Source: a virus
Length of the DNA stretch: 64,000 nt
IMG/VR virus record: IMGVR_UViG_3300025889_000083
Location: 1-64,000 of that record
Direction: 5' to 3' (one strand)
This document shows positions 40,842 to 49,678 of the stretch, piece after piece (position 1 is the first letter of the stretch; each line of letters begins with the position of its first letter). The notes under the pieces are model-generated. The model saw nothing but the letters and a program-made list of their open reading frames with translations. It was not told where the DNA came from and did not search any database. Made by a program: the position numbers and the translations under genes.

Positions 40842-43800
40842 TTATACCTCTATTGTTGTTCTAATAAATTTGTAAGTCATGCTATCTGTTGAAGCAGGAG
40901 TTACTAATAATCTTACATTACCACCGCTTATATCTGCATCAAATGTTGCCTGAGCAAGATTGTCAAAGATAGATGCGAACTGTGTTAAGTATACATTTGT
41001 TCCGTCATGGAAAAGTAAAATTTCTAATGCTTGATAATCCCCATCAGTTGTGTTATGAACCTGTACTATATATTTTGCAGTTCTAAATGTTGCTGAAGCG
41101 AAAGAATCAAGTGCAAATTGTGATGTTGAAGATGAACTTCCTGTACCTACATCCATACCCGCCACTTCATCAATGTGAAGTTTTTGTGGTGGGCTTGTAT
41201 CTTGAATACCTAATACACCTGCTGCATTTGTTATATCAGTAGTTCCATTACCAAGTGTTGTTGTTCCTTGTGTATTTACATCACCTGAGAAAGTTACTGT
41301 GCCACTAAATGTTTGTCCACTTAATGCACCACTTGCTAACTCACTTGTTCCAATAGCATTTGCGGCAATCTTAGCTGAAGTTACTGAATTACTTGCTAAA
41401 TGAATTGCATCTACAGATCCAGTTACTAACTCACTTGAATCTACTGAGTTTGCAGCAATTTCAGATGAACCTACTGCATTACCTGCTATTTCACTTGAGC
41501 CTACTGCATTTCCAGCAATCTTAGTTGCGGTTACTGCATTTGAAGCAATGTGTATTTCATCAATAGATCCACTTACTAATTCGCTAGAATCTACTGAGTT
41601 TGCTGCTAAGTGTGATGCATCTATAGAATCAGTTGCAATTTTATTTGCGGTTACTGCATTATCTGCAATATGAATATCATCAATTGATCCACTTACTAAT
41701 TCACTGCTATCTACTGAGTTAGCGGCGATTTCTGTTGCTGTAACTGCATTTACTGCAATTTTCGCATTTGTTACTTGTAAGTCTCCAATATGAATAGTAT
41801 CAATGCTACCACTTACTAACTCACTTGAATCTACTGAGTTAGCGGCGATTTTTGTTGATGTTACAGCATTATCTGTTATTTGTAAAGTACCTACGCCATT
41901 AGTTTCAATTTCACTTGTTCCAACTGAGTTTGCTGCAATATGTCTTGCTACTATTGAATTACTTGCAATTTCGTCACTTGTTACAGCATTTGCGCTGAAG
42001 TGAATTGTATCAATAGACCCACTTGCTAATTCGCTGGAGTCTACTGAGTTTGCAGCTATTTTAGCAGCTGTTACAGCATTTGCTGCTATTTTTGCTTCGG
42101 TTACAGAATCAGTTGATAAGTGAACTGCATTAACAGCACCACTTATAATTTCAGCAGAATCTACTGCATTTGCGGCGATCTCTGAAGATCCTACTGCTCC
42201 TGCACTAATATGTATTGCTAGAATAGAATCAGTTGCAATTTCACTTGATCCAACTGAATTTTCTGCAATTTCTTCTGATCCAACTGCATTTGCAGCGATC
42301 TGTAAAGAGCCTACTGCGTTAGCAGCTACTGCACTTGCTGTTCCTGTTAAGTTTCCTTCGACATTTGCTACAAGAGTTCCTACTGTATAACCAGAAGCAC
42401 CTGTGTCTACAGTTGAAGTAGGAGCTACTTGTGAATCAACAAATAGTTTCCATTTGTTGTCATTTGCATCTCTGAAAAGACCTGCATATAAATCTGTTCC
42501 TGCTGGATCGTATAATCCATAAAGTCCGATATCGATTGCATCTGTTGAATCATTTGTAGATGCAACCTGTACAAGACCATCTTCAACTGTTAATGTTGTT
42601 GAAGAAACTATAGTCTCGCTTCCTGAAACAGTTAAGTTTCCAGAAACTACTAAGTCATTCATTGTAAAGTTTGAAGTATTTGATAATTTCGCACCAGTAA
42701 TAGCATTGTCTGCTAAATGAATAGTTAATACGCTACCAGTTACTAACTCACTTGAATCCACTGAGTTTGCGGCGATTGTTTCTGCAGTAACTGCATTTGA
42801 AGCAATTTTATTTGCTGTAACTGCGTTTGCGGCAATAGCATTTTCTACAACTGCACTTGCTGATAAGTGAATTGAATCGATAGAGCCAGTTACAAGTTCG
42901 CTACTATCAACAGAGTTTTCTGCTATTTCTGCGGAACCTACTGCATTTGCGGCTATTTTAGCAGCTGTTACTGCATTGTCACCTAAGTTATGAGTTGTAA
43001 CATTTCCTTCTACAATATGTCTTGTTAAAATACTATTTGTAGCAATTTTATCTGATGTAACTGCATTATCTTGAAGACAGTGTGTTTGAATTGAGTTACC
43101 AGCAATAATTCCATGAGTAACAGAGTTAGAAGCAATTTCAACTCCTGTTACAGCATTTGCTGCTATTTTAGCAGTTGTTACTGCTAATGAAGCAATCTGC
43201 GCTGATCCAACTGCATCACTTGCTATTTCACTTGTACCTACTGCATTTGCACTAATTTCAGCATTTGTTATAGAGTTATCTGCCATCGCATCATTAGTAA
43301 CTGCATTTGTTCCAATATGAATTGTATCTACTGCTCCAGAAGCAAGATGTACTCCTGTAACTGCATTACTTGCGATTTGAGTTGATTGTACTGAGTTTAA
43401 TTTAATTTCTGCGGAGCCTACTGAATTAGAAGCTATTTTTGCAGTTGTAACTGCATTAGCTGCTATTTGTACTGTTCCTACTGAATCAGTTGCTAAATGT
43501 AAAGCTGTGATTGAATTTGTTGATATTTCACTTGATCCTACAACGTTCTCTGCTATCTTAGCGGCAGTAATTGCGTTGTCGGTAATATGTGTAGTTTGTA
43601 CTGCATCGGTTGCAAGTTCTGAACTTGTAACCGCATTTTCAGCGATTTCACTTTGACCTACTGCATTAGCGGCTATCTGTGGAGCACCGACAGCATTTGA
43701 GGCGATCTCTGCAGTATCTACAGAGTTAGCGGCAATTTCATTTGAAGTGACAGCATTTGCAGCTAGTTTTGCAGTTGTAACTGCACCAGTTGAAATATGA

Positions 43801-44099
43801 ATAGAATCAATAGACCCACTTACTAATTCGCTGGAGTCTACTGAGTTTGCAGCAATAGCTGCTGCATCAATTGAGTTATCGCTTACTGCTGTAACTGCTG
43901 TACTCGCTAATTCCCTAGATGTAATAGCGTTTGCTTGAATCTTAGCGGAAGTAATCGAGTTAGTTGATAGTTCTGAAGTTGTAATACAGTTTGCAGTAAT
44001 TTCTGATGCAGTAATACTATTGCTTACAATTTCGGTTGTACCAACTGAGTTTGCTTCTAGCGATGCTACAAGTGCTAGTTGTTTACCTATAAGTGCCAT
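40842..44099 (-). CDS. Giant tail fibre with ANAVT/NSVDSSEL-type repeats
   Basis: 1085 aa. Residues about 13-470 and 590-925 consist of roughly 10-residue units such as NAVTAAKIAA, NSVDSSELVS and GSIDTIHISD. At least eight copies contain DSSEL[VA][ST]GS. Between the repeat blocks lies a globular insertion with GNLTVSGSETI and AGLFRDANDNKWKLFVDSQ. The C-terminal ~150 residues (FSGTVTFSGDVNTQ, then a beta-rich head ending TYKFIRTTIEV) are the probable receptor-binding or trimer-closing domain. Related repeats occur in the tail-tip protein J of this same phage. Confidence 0.85.
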   Translation of the reverse strand: MALIGKQLALVASLEANSVGTTEIVSNSITASEITANCITTSELSTNSITSAKIQANAITSRELASTAVTAVSDNSIDAAAIAANSVDSSELVSGSIDSIHISTGAVTTAKLAANAVTSNEIAANSVDTAEIASNAVGAPQIAANAVGQSEIAENAVTSSELATDAVQTTHITDNAITAAKIAENVVGSSEISTNSITALHLATDSVGTVQIAANAVTTAKIASNSVGSAEIKLNSVQSTQIASNAVTGVHLASGAVDTIHIGTNAVTNDAMADNSITNAEISANAVGTSEIASDAVGSAQIASLAVTTAKIAANAVTGVEIASNSVTHGIIAGNSIQTHCLQDNAVTSDKIATNSILTRHIVEGNVTTHNLGDNAVTAAKIAANAVGSAEIAENSVDSSELVTGSIDSIHLSASAVVENAIAANAVTANKIASNAVTAETIAANSVDSSELVTGSVLTIHLADNAITGAKLSNTSNFTMNDLVVSGNLTVSGSETIVSSTTLTVEDGLVQVASTNDSTDAIDIGLYGLYDPAGTDLYAGLFRDANDNKWKLFVDSQVAPTSTVDTGASGYTVGTLVANVEGNLTGTASAVAANAVGSLQIAANAVGSEEIAENSVGSSEIATDSILAIHISAGAVGSSEIAANAVDSAEIISGAVNAVHLSTDSVTEAKIAANAVTAAKIAANSVDSSELASGSIDTIHFSANAVTSDEIASNSIVARHIAANSVGTSEIETNGVGTLQITDNAVTSTKIAANSVDSSELVSGSIDTIHIGDLQVTNAKIAVNAVTATEIAANSVDSSELVSGSIDDIHIADNAVTANKIATDSIDASHLAANSVDSSELVSGSIDEIHIASNAVTATKIAGNAVGSSEIAGNAVGSSEIAANSVDSSELVTGSVDAIHLASNSVTSAKIAANAIGTSELASGALSGQTFSGTVTFSGDVNTQGTTTLGNGTTDITNAAGVLGIQDTSPPQKLHIDEVAGMDVGTGSSSSTSQFALDSFASATFRTAKYIVQVHNTTDGDYQALEILLFHDGTNVYLTQFASIFDNLAQATFDADISGGNVRLLVTPASTDSMTYKFIRTTIEV
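41330..44060 (-). repeat. About 30 bp tandem repeats encoding 10-residue fibre units (two blocks)
   Basis: Blocks at about 42690-44060 and 41330-42330 encode the units described for this fibre; 42340-42690 is a non-repeat insertion. Codon choice varies between copies at synonymous positions, while the protein pattern hA-x-NAV/NSV is kept, which indicates selection on the protein rather than recent DNA duplication. Confidence 0.82.
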
Positions 44100-44431
44100 T
44101 ATGTTTGCTCCAAATATGACAGAACAACGTCTATGCTGTCTACGACGTTACTCTGAACCTTGATGGCGTCTCCTGCCTCTAAAACTACTTTTGCATCTCC
44201 TCCGACTAATACCAATGTTGATCCACTTGGAATCGGCGTGGCGGCTGTAAGAGAAACGTGAGTTGCTGAACTACTATCGTAAAACTCACAGTTTGCTTCA
44301 ATTTGACCTCCACTCTGATTACAGAGATAAAGACCAATAATCGTAGATGTCGTGCTCGATGGGCATGTATATACTGTCGTAAGTGAAGTATTTACATTTG
44401 CCTTGGAAGCAGTTTTAAATGCTGATGCCAT
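44099..44431 (-). CDS. Small structural (fibre/tail) protein
   Basis: 110 aa, sharing one base with the giant fibre start. It is beta-rich: SLTTVYTCPSSTTSTIIGLY, an LCNQSGGQIEANCEFYD strand, then PIPSGSTLVLVGGDAKVVLE and VVLSYLEQT. The pattern resembles small phage virion proteins with a jelly-roll or Ig-like fold (IxSGSTLxxxxGxxxVLxAGDxIxV). Likely a virion decoration or fibre-joining protein. Confidence 0.65.
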   Translation of the reverse strand: MASAFKTASKANVNTSLTTVYTCPSSTTSTIIGLYLCNQSGGQIEANCEFYDSSSATHVSLTAATPIPSGSTLVLVGGDAKVVLEAGDAIKVQSNVVDSIDVVLSYLEQT

Positions 44432-44435
44432 AATC

Positions 44436-44636
44436 TTATCCTAATGCTATACTCAACGCTAGTGCTTCTGATTCAGAAATACCTGCAGATGCCATAACAA
44501 CTATGTCACCACTAGCGTTTTTTGTATAAATCTTTTGGTCAGAAACATTCATAGCTATTTCGTGTGTTTCTAAATCCCCTGTGCCTGGAACTGATCCAGG
44601 TGTTTCTGACCTTTTAATTTTGATTACATGGGACAT
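44436..44636 (-). CDS. Short fibre protein with VIKIKRS N-terminal anchor
   Basis: 66 aa starting MSHVIKIKRSETPG, followed by LETHEIAMNVSDQKIYTKNA, a strand-turn typical of phage tail fibre N-termini ('hhGEhAxNxxDxKhYhkxxxG'). It shares the VIKIKRS start with the larger fibre encoded immediately before it in the transcript (44638-46407), so it looks like a duplicated anchor domain without a shaft. Confidence 0.65.
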   Translation of the reverse strand: MSHVIKIKRSETPGSVPGTGDLETHEIAMNVSDQKIYTKNASGDIVVMASAGISESEALALSIALG

Positions 44637-44637
44637 C

Positions 44638-46407
44638 TTAGAACGTTCCTCCGTCTAATGTATTTGTCCATGTTATTGTTCCGTTGTTACCAACTTGTAG
44701 CATTTGTCCTACTGAGTTGGTTGAGTCGTATGTGCCGATTGCTAAAGTAGTAAACTGATTGCCACCATTTGCTCCGAAGATTAAATCTCCTTCTGCAATC
44801 GCATCATCAAGACCTTTAATTTGTAAAGTATCTGCAACAATTTCAAGTGAGGTATCGTCTACATTTACTGAAAGTGTATTTCCAGATTTTGCTAAACCAT
44901 CACCTGCTGTAACCTGTCCAGCTCCTGAGAATTGAGTAAATGTTAAAGCATCGCTACCAAGTGTTGCAGATCCTGTAATATTTGTTAATACAAAACCAGC
45001 ATCGGCATTAGTTGATCCTTCTTCTACAAAAGTGAAAAGACCACCTGTTACTTCTGCACTTGAGTCTGCATCAGTTACACGAGTAAGTACAAATGGTGTA
45101 CCTGCATCACCAACTGTTGTTACAGAGTAAATACCGTTTTGAGTTCCTGTTGATTGATCTTTAACAAGTACTCTATCACCAGATGAAAGTGTTACACCAT
45201 CTACTGAAATTGCACCATTTGAGTCAGCTGTAAGAGTTGCACCTACACCACCTGTTCCATTATCATAAGTTGCTGATAAGTTTGCTGTGGTTGCTACTCG
45301 TACTGAATCTTTGATATCGAGTGCTTGTTTAACGCTATCTACATATGCTTTTGTTGTTGCATCTGTTGCTTGAGTAGGAGTTCCAATATTGGTAAGTCTA
45401 TTACCTCCAAAGTTAACTGTTTGTGAGGAAGCAACTGTAAATCCAGCATCAAAGTCTGCTGATTGTGAGAAAGTTGCTGTACCTGTTACTGTTATTGTAT
45501 CCCCTGCGGCGTCTCCAAGAGTTACAGCACCATTTGCTGTTAAAGCTCCTGTAATATCTACGCTTGATGAGAAAGTAGCGGCATTAGTTACTCCTAATGT
45601 TCCTGAAATACTTGTATTACCTTCTCCTGCTGAAACTGTAAATTTATCTGTATTAACAGTTAAGTTACCTACTGTATTTACTGTTCCGCTAAAATCTGTT
45701 GTGGTTGCGTTGACATCGAAAGTACCAGTTGTAATTTCTACTTCAGTATCTGCATCAATGTCTAATTGACCATCTGCACTTGATCCAATAGTAAGTGCAT
45801 CGTCTCTAAATTGAAGTTCACTTGCTCCATTTAATAATAGACCAGTATCTGCTACGTGTGTTAATGTAACATCGCTGTCTACACCAAATGATAATACATG
45901 CGCATCATTACCAAATAAAACATTCTTACCAAAGTCAATGACTTCACTACCATTAGTAGTAACAAATTTTAGATATGAGGTTCCGCCTTCGTTTATATCT
46001 AAAGCTGCTGCTTCATTATCTGGTATTGTAAGAGAGTTGGCTTGTGCGTCTAAGTCAATAGTGCCACCATGAGTAATAATTAAATTACCACTTGGTGCGA
46101 TTGTTAGATCTGCACTTGATACTGTTGAAAGTGTATCTGTTGAGCCAGTAATAACAATATTACCAGTTTTTAACTGGTCAATTTTACTACTTGAATCTAC
46201 TACAATAGCTGAACTTGCGGTAAGAGTACCTGCGGCGTGATCTAGCATCTCTACATAGAGATCTCCACCTATAGTTGTTACTGTTCCAGAGCCAGGAGCA
46301 CCAATAAAGAATTTCTTCGAGTTGGATGAGTATGCTATTTCCCCTGCACTTAAAGAAACAGGCGAGGCGGTCGTGCTACTTCTTTTAATTTTAATTACTT
46401 GTGCCAT
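44638..46407 (-). CDS. Tail fibre protein with VIKIKRS anchor and beta-rich shaft
   Basis: 589 aa. N-terminal anchor: AQVIKIKRSSTTASPVSLSA, then GEIAYSSNSKKFFIGAPGSG. The middle (about 65-340) has many short beta repeats of the 'LTVxTDKFTVSAxxGNTSIS, GxLxVTNAATF' type found in marine phage fibres. The C-terminal part includes VDSVKQALDIKDSVRVATTA and LVKDQSTGTQNGIYSV, a conserved virion-fibre domain seen in cyanophages and related phages. It ends with GNNGTITWTN. Confidence 0.78.
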   Translation of the reverse strand: MAQVIKIKRSSTTASPVSLSAGEIAYSSNSKKFFIGAPGSGTVTTIGGDLYVEMLDHAAGTLTASSAIVVDSSSKIDQLKTGNIVITGSTDTLSTVSSADLTIAPSGNLIITHGGTIDLDAQANSLTIPDNEAAALDINEGGTSYLKFVTTNGSEVIDFGKNVLFGNDAHVLSFGVDSDVTLTHVADTGLLLNGASELQFRDDALTIGSSADGQLDIDADTEVEITTGTFDVNATTTDFSGTVNTVGNLTVNTDKFTVSAGEGNTSISGTLGVTNAATFSSSVDITGALTANGAVTLGDAAGDTITVTGTATFSQSADFDAGFTVASSQTVNFGGNRLTNIGTPTQATDATTKAYVDSVKQALDIKDSVRVATTANLSATYDNGTGGVGATLTADSNGAISVDGVTLSSGDRVLVKDQSTGTQNGIYSVTTVGDAGTPFVLTRVTDADSSAEVTGGLFTFVEEGSTNADAGFVLTNITGSATLGSDALTFTQFSGAGQVTAGDGLAKSGNTLSVNVDDTSLEIVADTLQIKGLDDAIAEGDLIFGANGGNQFTTLAIGTYDSTNSVGQMLQVGNNGTITWTNTLDGGTF

Positions 46408-46427
46408 ATTTATATCCTAGTCGAGCT

Positions 46428-46808
46428 TTAAAAAGCTCCTGCGTCTATCGTGTCCGAATCCGCTGAATCGTTACCTATCATTATAGGAACAAAACTAAAC
46501 GTTCCTTCAGTTGTTTCACGATAAATCTTTAACTGATTATCGTCAGTATCGTAAAATAAATCTCCTTCCGCTAAATTAGTTGTATTTGCGGTAGGTGCTG
46601 TCGTTGCGACAAAAAATTGATTAGCAAGAAAATTGAGTGCGCCTTCTACTGTTGTTTGTCCAGTAAGTGTTCCTACTGGAGAATTAAAAGTAATTGACCC
46701 TGCGTCACTAGCTGCATCGGCTACGGCAGATGATATTGTCAGAGTTGTGGTCTGTGCTGTGGCATTAAGCGTAGTATTGTTAGGAGTTAATGTTAAGGTT
46801 AATGCCAT
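46428..46808 (-). CDS. Small fibre-type structural protein
   Basis: 126 aa. The N-terminus is low-complexity beta (LTLTLTPNNTTLNATAQTTT), followed by NLAEGDLFYDTDDNQLKIYR, the common fibre 'GDLxYDTxxNxLxxY' segment. Overlaps the next upstream gene by one base. A virion component is likely. Confidence 0.65.
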   Translation of the reverse strand: MALTLTLTPNNTTLNATAQTTTLTISSAVADAASDAGSITFNSPVGTLTGQTTVEGALNFLANQFFVATTAPTANTTNLAEGDLFYDTDDNQLKIYRETTEGTFSFVPIMIGNDSADSDTIDAGAF

Positions 46809-47146
46809 TATCGTGTAACGTTTTGAGTGACTCTTGCTACTCCTTGAATTAGTCTTGTCATAGTATTTGTACTACTATTATACAATTCTAAATCATAGTA
46901 ATATTTACCTGACGCAATATTTGCAGTTGTTGCATATGGTAAAGTCATTTTAAAGACACCATTAGCTGCATCTGTTATTGAACAAGTAAATGTTGCTGTA
47001 AGAGTATCGGAAGAAGGCGTAGGACGTAGCTGTGCACTTGCCGTATGACTAGACAAATTGATTGCTGTTCCATCTTGTGCTATTGCGATTTGGAGCGAGA
47101 AATCTGCTCCTTGGTCGATAACAATATCATAGTTTCCTGCTGCCAT
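46808..47146 (-). CDS. Baseplate/fibre adaptor protein (BppU-like N-terminal domain)
   Basis: 112 aa, the first gene transcribed from the minus-strand promoter P7, with AGGAG about 12 bp before the ATG. YDIVIDQGADFSLQIAIAQD, then a turn, SSHTASAQLRPT and GVFKMTLPYATTANIASGKY, YYDLELY, matches the beta-sandwich of BppU-type baseplate proteins and related phage virion proteins. Probably connects fibres to the tail tip. Confidence 0.68.
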   Translation of the reverse strand: MAAGNYDIVIDQGADFSLQIAIAQDGTAINLSSHTASAQLRPTPSSDTLTATFTCSITDAANGVFKMTLPYATTANIASGKYYYDLELYNSSTNTMTRLIQGVARVTQNVTR

Positions 47147-47172
47147 TCTTAACTTATACTCCTATATGCTAA

Positions 47173-47213
47173 ATTATAACAAAATATAAGTGAGAAGTCA
47201 AGAACTATTTTTG
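47173..47213 (-). promoter_or_regulatory. Sigma70-type promoter P7 for the fibre operon (minus strand)
   Basis: Read on the minus strand: AAATAGTTC element, TTGACT (plus-strand 47196-47201), 17 bp spacer, TATAAT (47173-47178). It is the only copy of the conserved module on the minus strand that I found. It should transcribe the genes from 47146 down to 35925. Confidence 0.88.
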
Positions 47214-47225
47214 AGAGGTGTAAGA

Positions 47226-47423
47226 TTATTCTGTTGGTTTAGGATATTTATCCTTGACCGCTTTTAACTCTGTATAAAAACTTGAAGTCTTTGCGGTCTC
47301 ACCCAATAGACCAGTATCAATAGCATGAAACAACTTATCAAATTGTTCCTTTAATTCTGGGTACTCACTTGCGCGAGATTCTGCATAAGTGTAATTTTTG
47401 CTAAGTGATATTTCTAGTGCCAT
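47226..47423 (-). CDS. Small phage protein with 'YPELKEQFDKLFHAID' motif
   Basis: 65 aa. SRASEYPELKEQFDKLFHAI resembles a motif common in phage tail-associated small proteins (R...YPxxxEQxDxhhHxhD), often found next to fibre genes. It is helical at both ends. Overlaps the upstream gene by one base. Confidence 0.65.
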   Translation of the reverse strand: MALEISLSKNYTYAESRASEYPELKEQFDKLFHAIDTGLLGETAKTSSFYTELKAVKDKYPKPTE

Positions 47424-47833
47424 TACTTTGTAACCTCCAGTGTAAATGTTTTTGACTTATAGTTATCTTTTGATAAGATTACTGTATATCTTGTTGCTAC
47501 TTGTGTTCCTGTAAATGTTATTGTGCCATCTGCTGGAACTGTTCCTTTGTTTACATTATCTACAGTAACGGTTGTTCCTTCTGGTAGTCCACTAAAACTT
47601 AATGTTCCATTAAGTGTAATACTGGTTGTAGATAGGTCTGGATTAAAATTTCCATACTGTACTAATGCACCATCTGCTATATAATAATCATCAATAGATG
47701 GTAGTGTATCTACTATTACTTGTAAATAAGAATAGCCATGTTCGGCTTGTGCACTAATAGCAGAGGCGTCACAAGCTGCGACTGTCGCCCATGCAATTTT
47801 TCCGTTATTGTCATAAAAAATATTGTATTCCAT
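47423..47833 (-). CDS. Tail-associated protein with Ig/PEGA-like C-terminus
   Basis: 136 aa. The N-terminal half (YNIFYDNNGKIAWATVAACD, then YYIADGALVQYG) resembles fibre-assembly proteins. The C-terminal ~60 residues (LNGTLSFSGLPEGTTVTVDN, then TITFTGTQVATRYTVILSKD) resemble PEGA/Ig-like beta domains found on virion surfaces. It may contact host carbohydrate. Confidence 0.6.
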   Translation of the reverse strand: MEYNIFYDNNGKIAWATVAACDASAISAQAEHGYSYLQVIVDTLPSIDDYYIADGALVQYGNFNPDLSTTSITLNGTLSFSGLPEGTTVTVDNVNKGTVPADGTITFTGTQVATRYTVILSKDNYKSKTFTLEVTK

Positions 47834-47841
47834 TTATTCTC

Positions 47842-48711
47842 CTATGCGAATGGACTTGTTCCGTTATAAATTAAGTATGAATAGTAAATAGTTTCTTCTC
47901 CTCCAAATGCAGTATTGCTATATGCCATCCCATTCCATAAATTTTGGTATCCTTCTTTATAATCATTACTAATTGTTAAATGTGTTGTATTTGTTGAAAA
48001 ACTAACTCCAGAGTATCCTACTGTAATGCCATCTCCCACTGCCAGTCCGCCAACTGTTTCATATTCTTTATAATATCCACTATTTGTTAAAAATCCATAT
48101 TGAGTTGTTGCTGGTACAATATCAGAGTCATAAGCTGGGTATACTTGTGAAGCATGTAAATCTCCTGCTCCTCCACTCAATGTAATTGTAGGTACTGGGC
48201 TATTTCCGCCGTATTTTGGAACATTTGTAATTGTTATACTCGTTATACTACCACCTGAAATAGTTGCATATCCTGTAGCCTGAACTGTTCCTCCAGCTCC
48301 TGTATAAGCAACTCCACCCGTAGCTGTAAATGGTATTGTTGAACCTACATATCCTGATCCAGCATTTGTAATACTTACGTTTGCACTTCCAAAAGTGTAG
48401 TAATCAGTAAAAAATGGTACATACATACTTGCCACACTTACAGTTGCAGTATTAGACGGACTAGACTCATTTATGTCATCTGGAAAACAATACGTAACGC
48501 TTGCATACGGTTTAAAACCTAATCCATGAGAAAAACTTCTTGTGCCTCCTGGACTTAGTATTCCTTGTCCTTTAGTAACAGTATTAAAACCTTTTACAGC
48601 ATTTGAGTCAAATACCAAAGAAGAACTTGTACTCGCAACATTTTGTCCTTCTCTACTAATAAAGATTCCGTAGTCACTGCCTCTATTTCCTATTAAAACT
48701 CTATTTGCCAT
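47842..48711 (-). CDS. Tail-surface protein, member of a three-gene tandem family (long copy)
   Basis: 289 aa. Starts ANRVLIGNRGSDYGIFISRE, then GQNVASTSSSLVFDS, the shared N-terminal module of the family. A Gly-rich segment in the middle (GSGYVGSTIPFTATGGVAYT) is followed by beta-rich sequence. This copy has an insertion absent from the two shorter paralogues at 48711-49133 and 49127-49678. Confidence 0.65.
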   Translation of the reverse strand: MANRVLIGNRGSDYGIFISREGQNVASTSSSLVFDSNAVKGFNTVTKGQGILSPGGTRSFSHGLGFKPYASVTYCFPDDINESSPSNTATVSVASMYVPFFTDYYTFGSANVSITNAGSGYVGSTIPFTATGGVAYTGAGGTVQATGYATISGGSITSITITNVPKYGGNSPVPTITLSGGAGDLHASQVYPAYDSDIVPATTQYGFLTNSGYYKEYETVGGLAVGDGITVGYSGVSFSTNTTHLTISNDYKEGYQNLWNGMAYSNTAFGGEETIYYSYLIYNGTSPFA

Positions 48712-49133
48712 TAAAATAAACTCGTATTTGGTATACCTTTTAGTATAAAGGTAAATGTATTTTGTGTTTGTACTGGATTTGTGTTTGTTCCTACGCTATT
48801 TGTTGCTGTAGTTATTTGAACATTTGTTCCAGAATTTAAAGTAATATTTGCGGTATCATTTGCTCCCACAGGTTTAAATACCATTGCACTTTCGCCAGAT
48901 GCCAAAGTAGGTACTCCACTAGTAATAGTTCTTGTACTTGCAGGTGCCTGAGAAGCAGAAGGTATCTCTAATAAAACTAAAGCATGATCTACTTGGTCTT
49001 GGTCATCTGAAGAAAATAGTAATTGATCTGAAGTACAAGTTTGTACATTATAACCTGGTCTACTTACCCATAGCCCAAAGTTACTTGTACCTCTTGTAGA
49101 GGATCCTTTACCTAATAAAACTCTATCTACCAT
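48711..49133 (-). CDS. Tail-surface protein, tandem family member
   Basis: 140 aa. N-terminus VDRVLLGKGSSTRGTSNFGL, then WVSRPGYNVQ, nearly the same as its neighbour upstream. The remainder is beta-rich (TRTITSGVPTLASGESAMVF). It overlaps both flanking family members by 1-7 bp. Located directly after J, it may attach to the tail tip through the shared module. Confidence 0.65.
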   Translation of the reverse strand: MVDRVLLGKGSSTRGTSNFGLWVSRPGYNVQTCTSDQLLFSSDDQDQVDHALVLLEIPSASQAPASTRTITSGVPTLASGESAMVFKPVGANDTANITLNSGTNVQITTATNSVGTNTNPVQTQNTFTFILKGIPNTSLF

Positions 49134-49678
49134 AAATTTGCTGTATCTCCTAAAGTTGGATGGTTTCCTAGATTTTGTGTTGTACCACTTGAATCTACAT
49201 AAGTATTACCCATAAATCCAAAAGCATTTGGTATTTTTAAAACGACAAAAGCACCCGCTGCACTTGTTCGTGAAGTATTGCCTGGAGAATATGATACATT
49301 CATACGGAGTGGAGTTACACTTGTATTTGAAATTTTATAAGTATCATACTCTCTAATAAGATCTTCTGTAAAACTGTCAAAGCTTGGATTACTTACTATA
49401 TTTTCATTATGTAAAATTGCTGTATTTGCCTCATTTACTAAAACCTCTGGAATATAAGTTAATGTTGCCTTACTTCCAGATGTCCAAGTTATAGCGGATG
49501 AAGTTGCTGTAAAATTTGCACCTGCATATATCAATCCTGTTCGTACTGTTGTAGAATCAAAAATTAGATTATTTGCAGTTGTTGTCTCAACATTTGCTGA
49601 AGGTTTTGATACCCATAGCCCAAAATTACTTGTGCCTCTTGTTGCTGTTCCTTTACCAAATAAAACTCTACTAGGCAT
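49127..49678 (-). CDS. Tail-surface protein, tandem family member
   Basis: 183 aa. N-terminus PSRVLFGKGTATRGTSNFGL, then WVSKPSANVE. The rest is beta-rich with SFTEDLIREYDTYKISNTSV and an aromatic end. It overlaps the J gene by one base. Same N-terminal module as the two genes after it; the C-terminal parts differ, as expected for modular host-contact proteins. Confidence 0.65.
   Translation of the reverse strand: MPSRVLFGKGTATRGTSNFGLWVSKPSANVETTTANNLIFDSTTVRTGLIYAGANFTATSSAITWTSGSKATLTYIPEVLVNEANTAILHNENIVSNPSFDSFTEDLIREYDTYKISNTSVTPLRMNVSYSPGNTSRTSAAGAFVVLKIPNAFGFMGNTYVDSSGTTQNLGNHPTLGDTANLW

Noticed and set aside
38060-44060. Direct repeats that could be taken for a CRISPR array
   Set aside because: The repeats are in frame, of 15-30 bp with no constant spacer, lie wholly within coding sequence and no cas genes are present.
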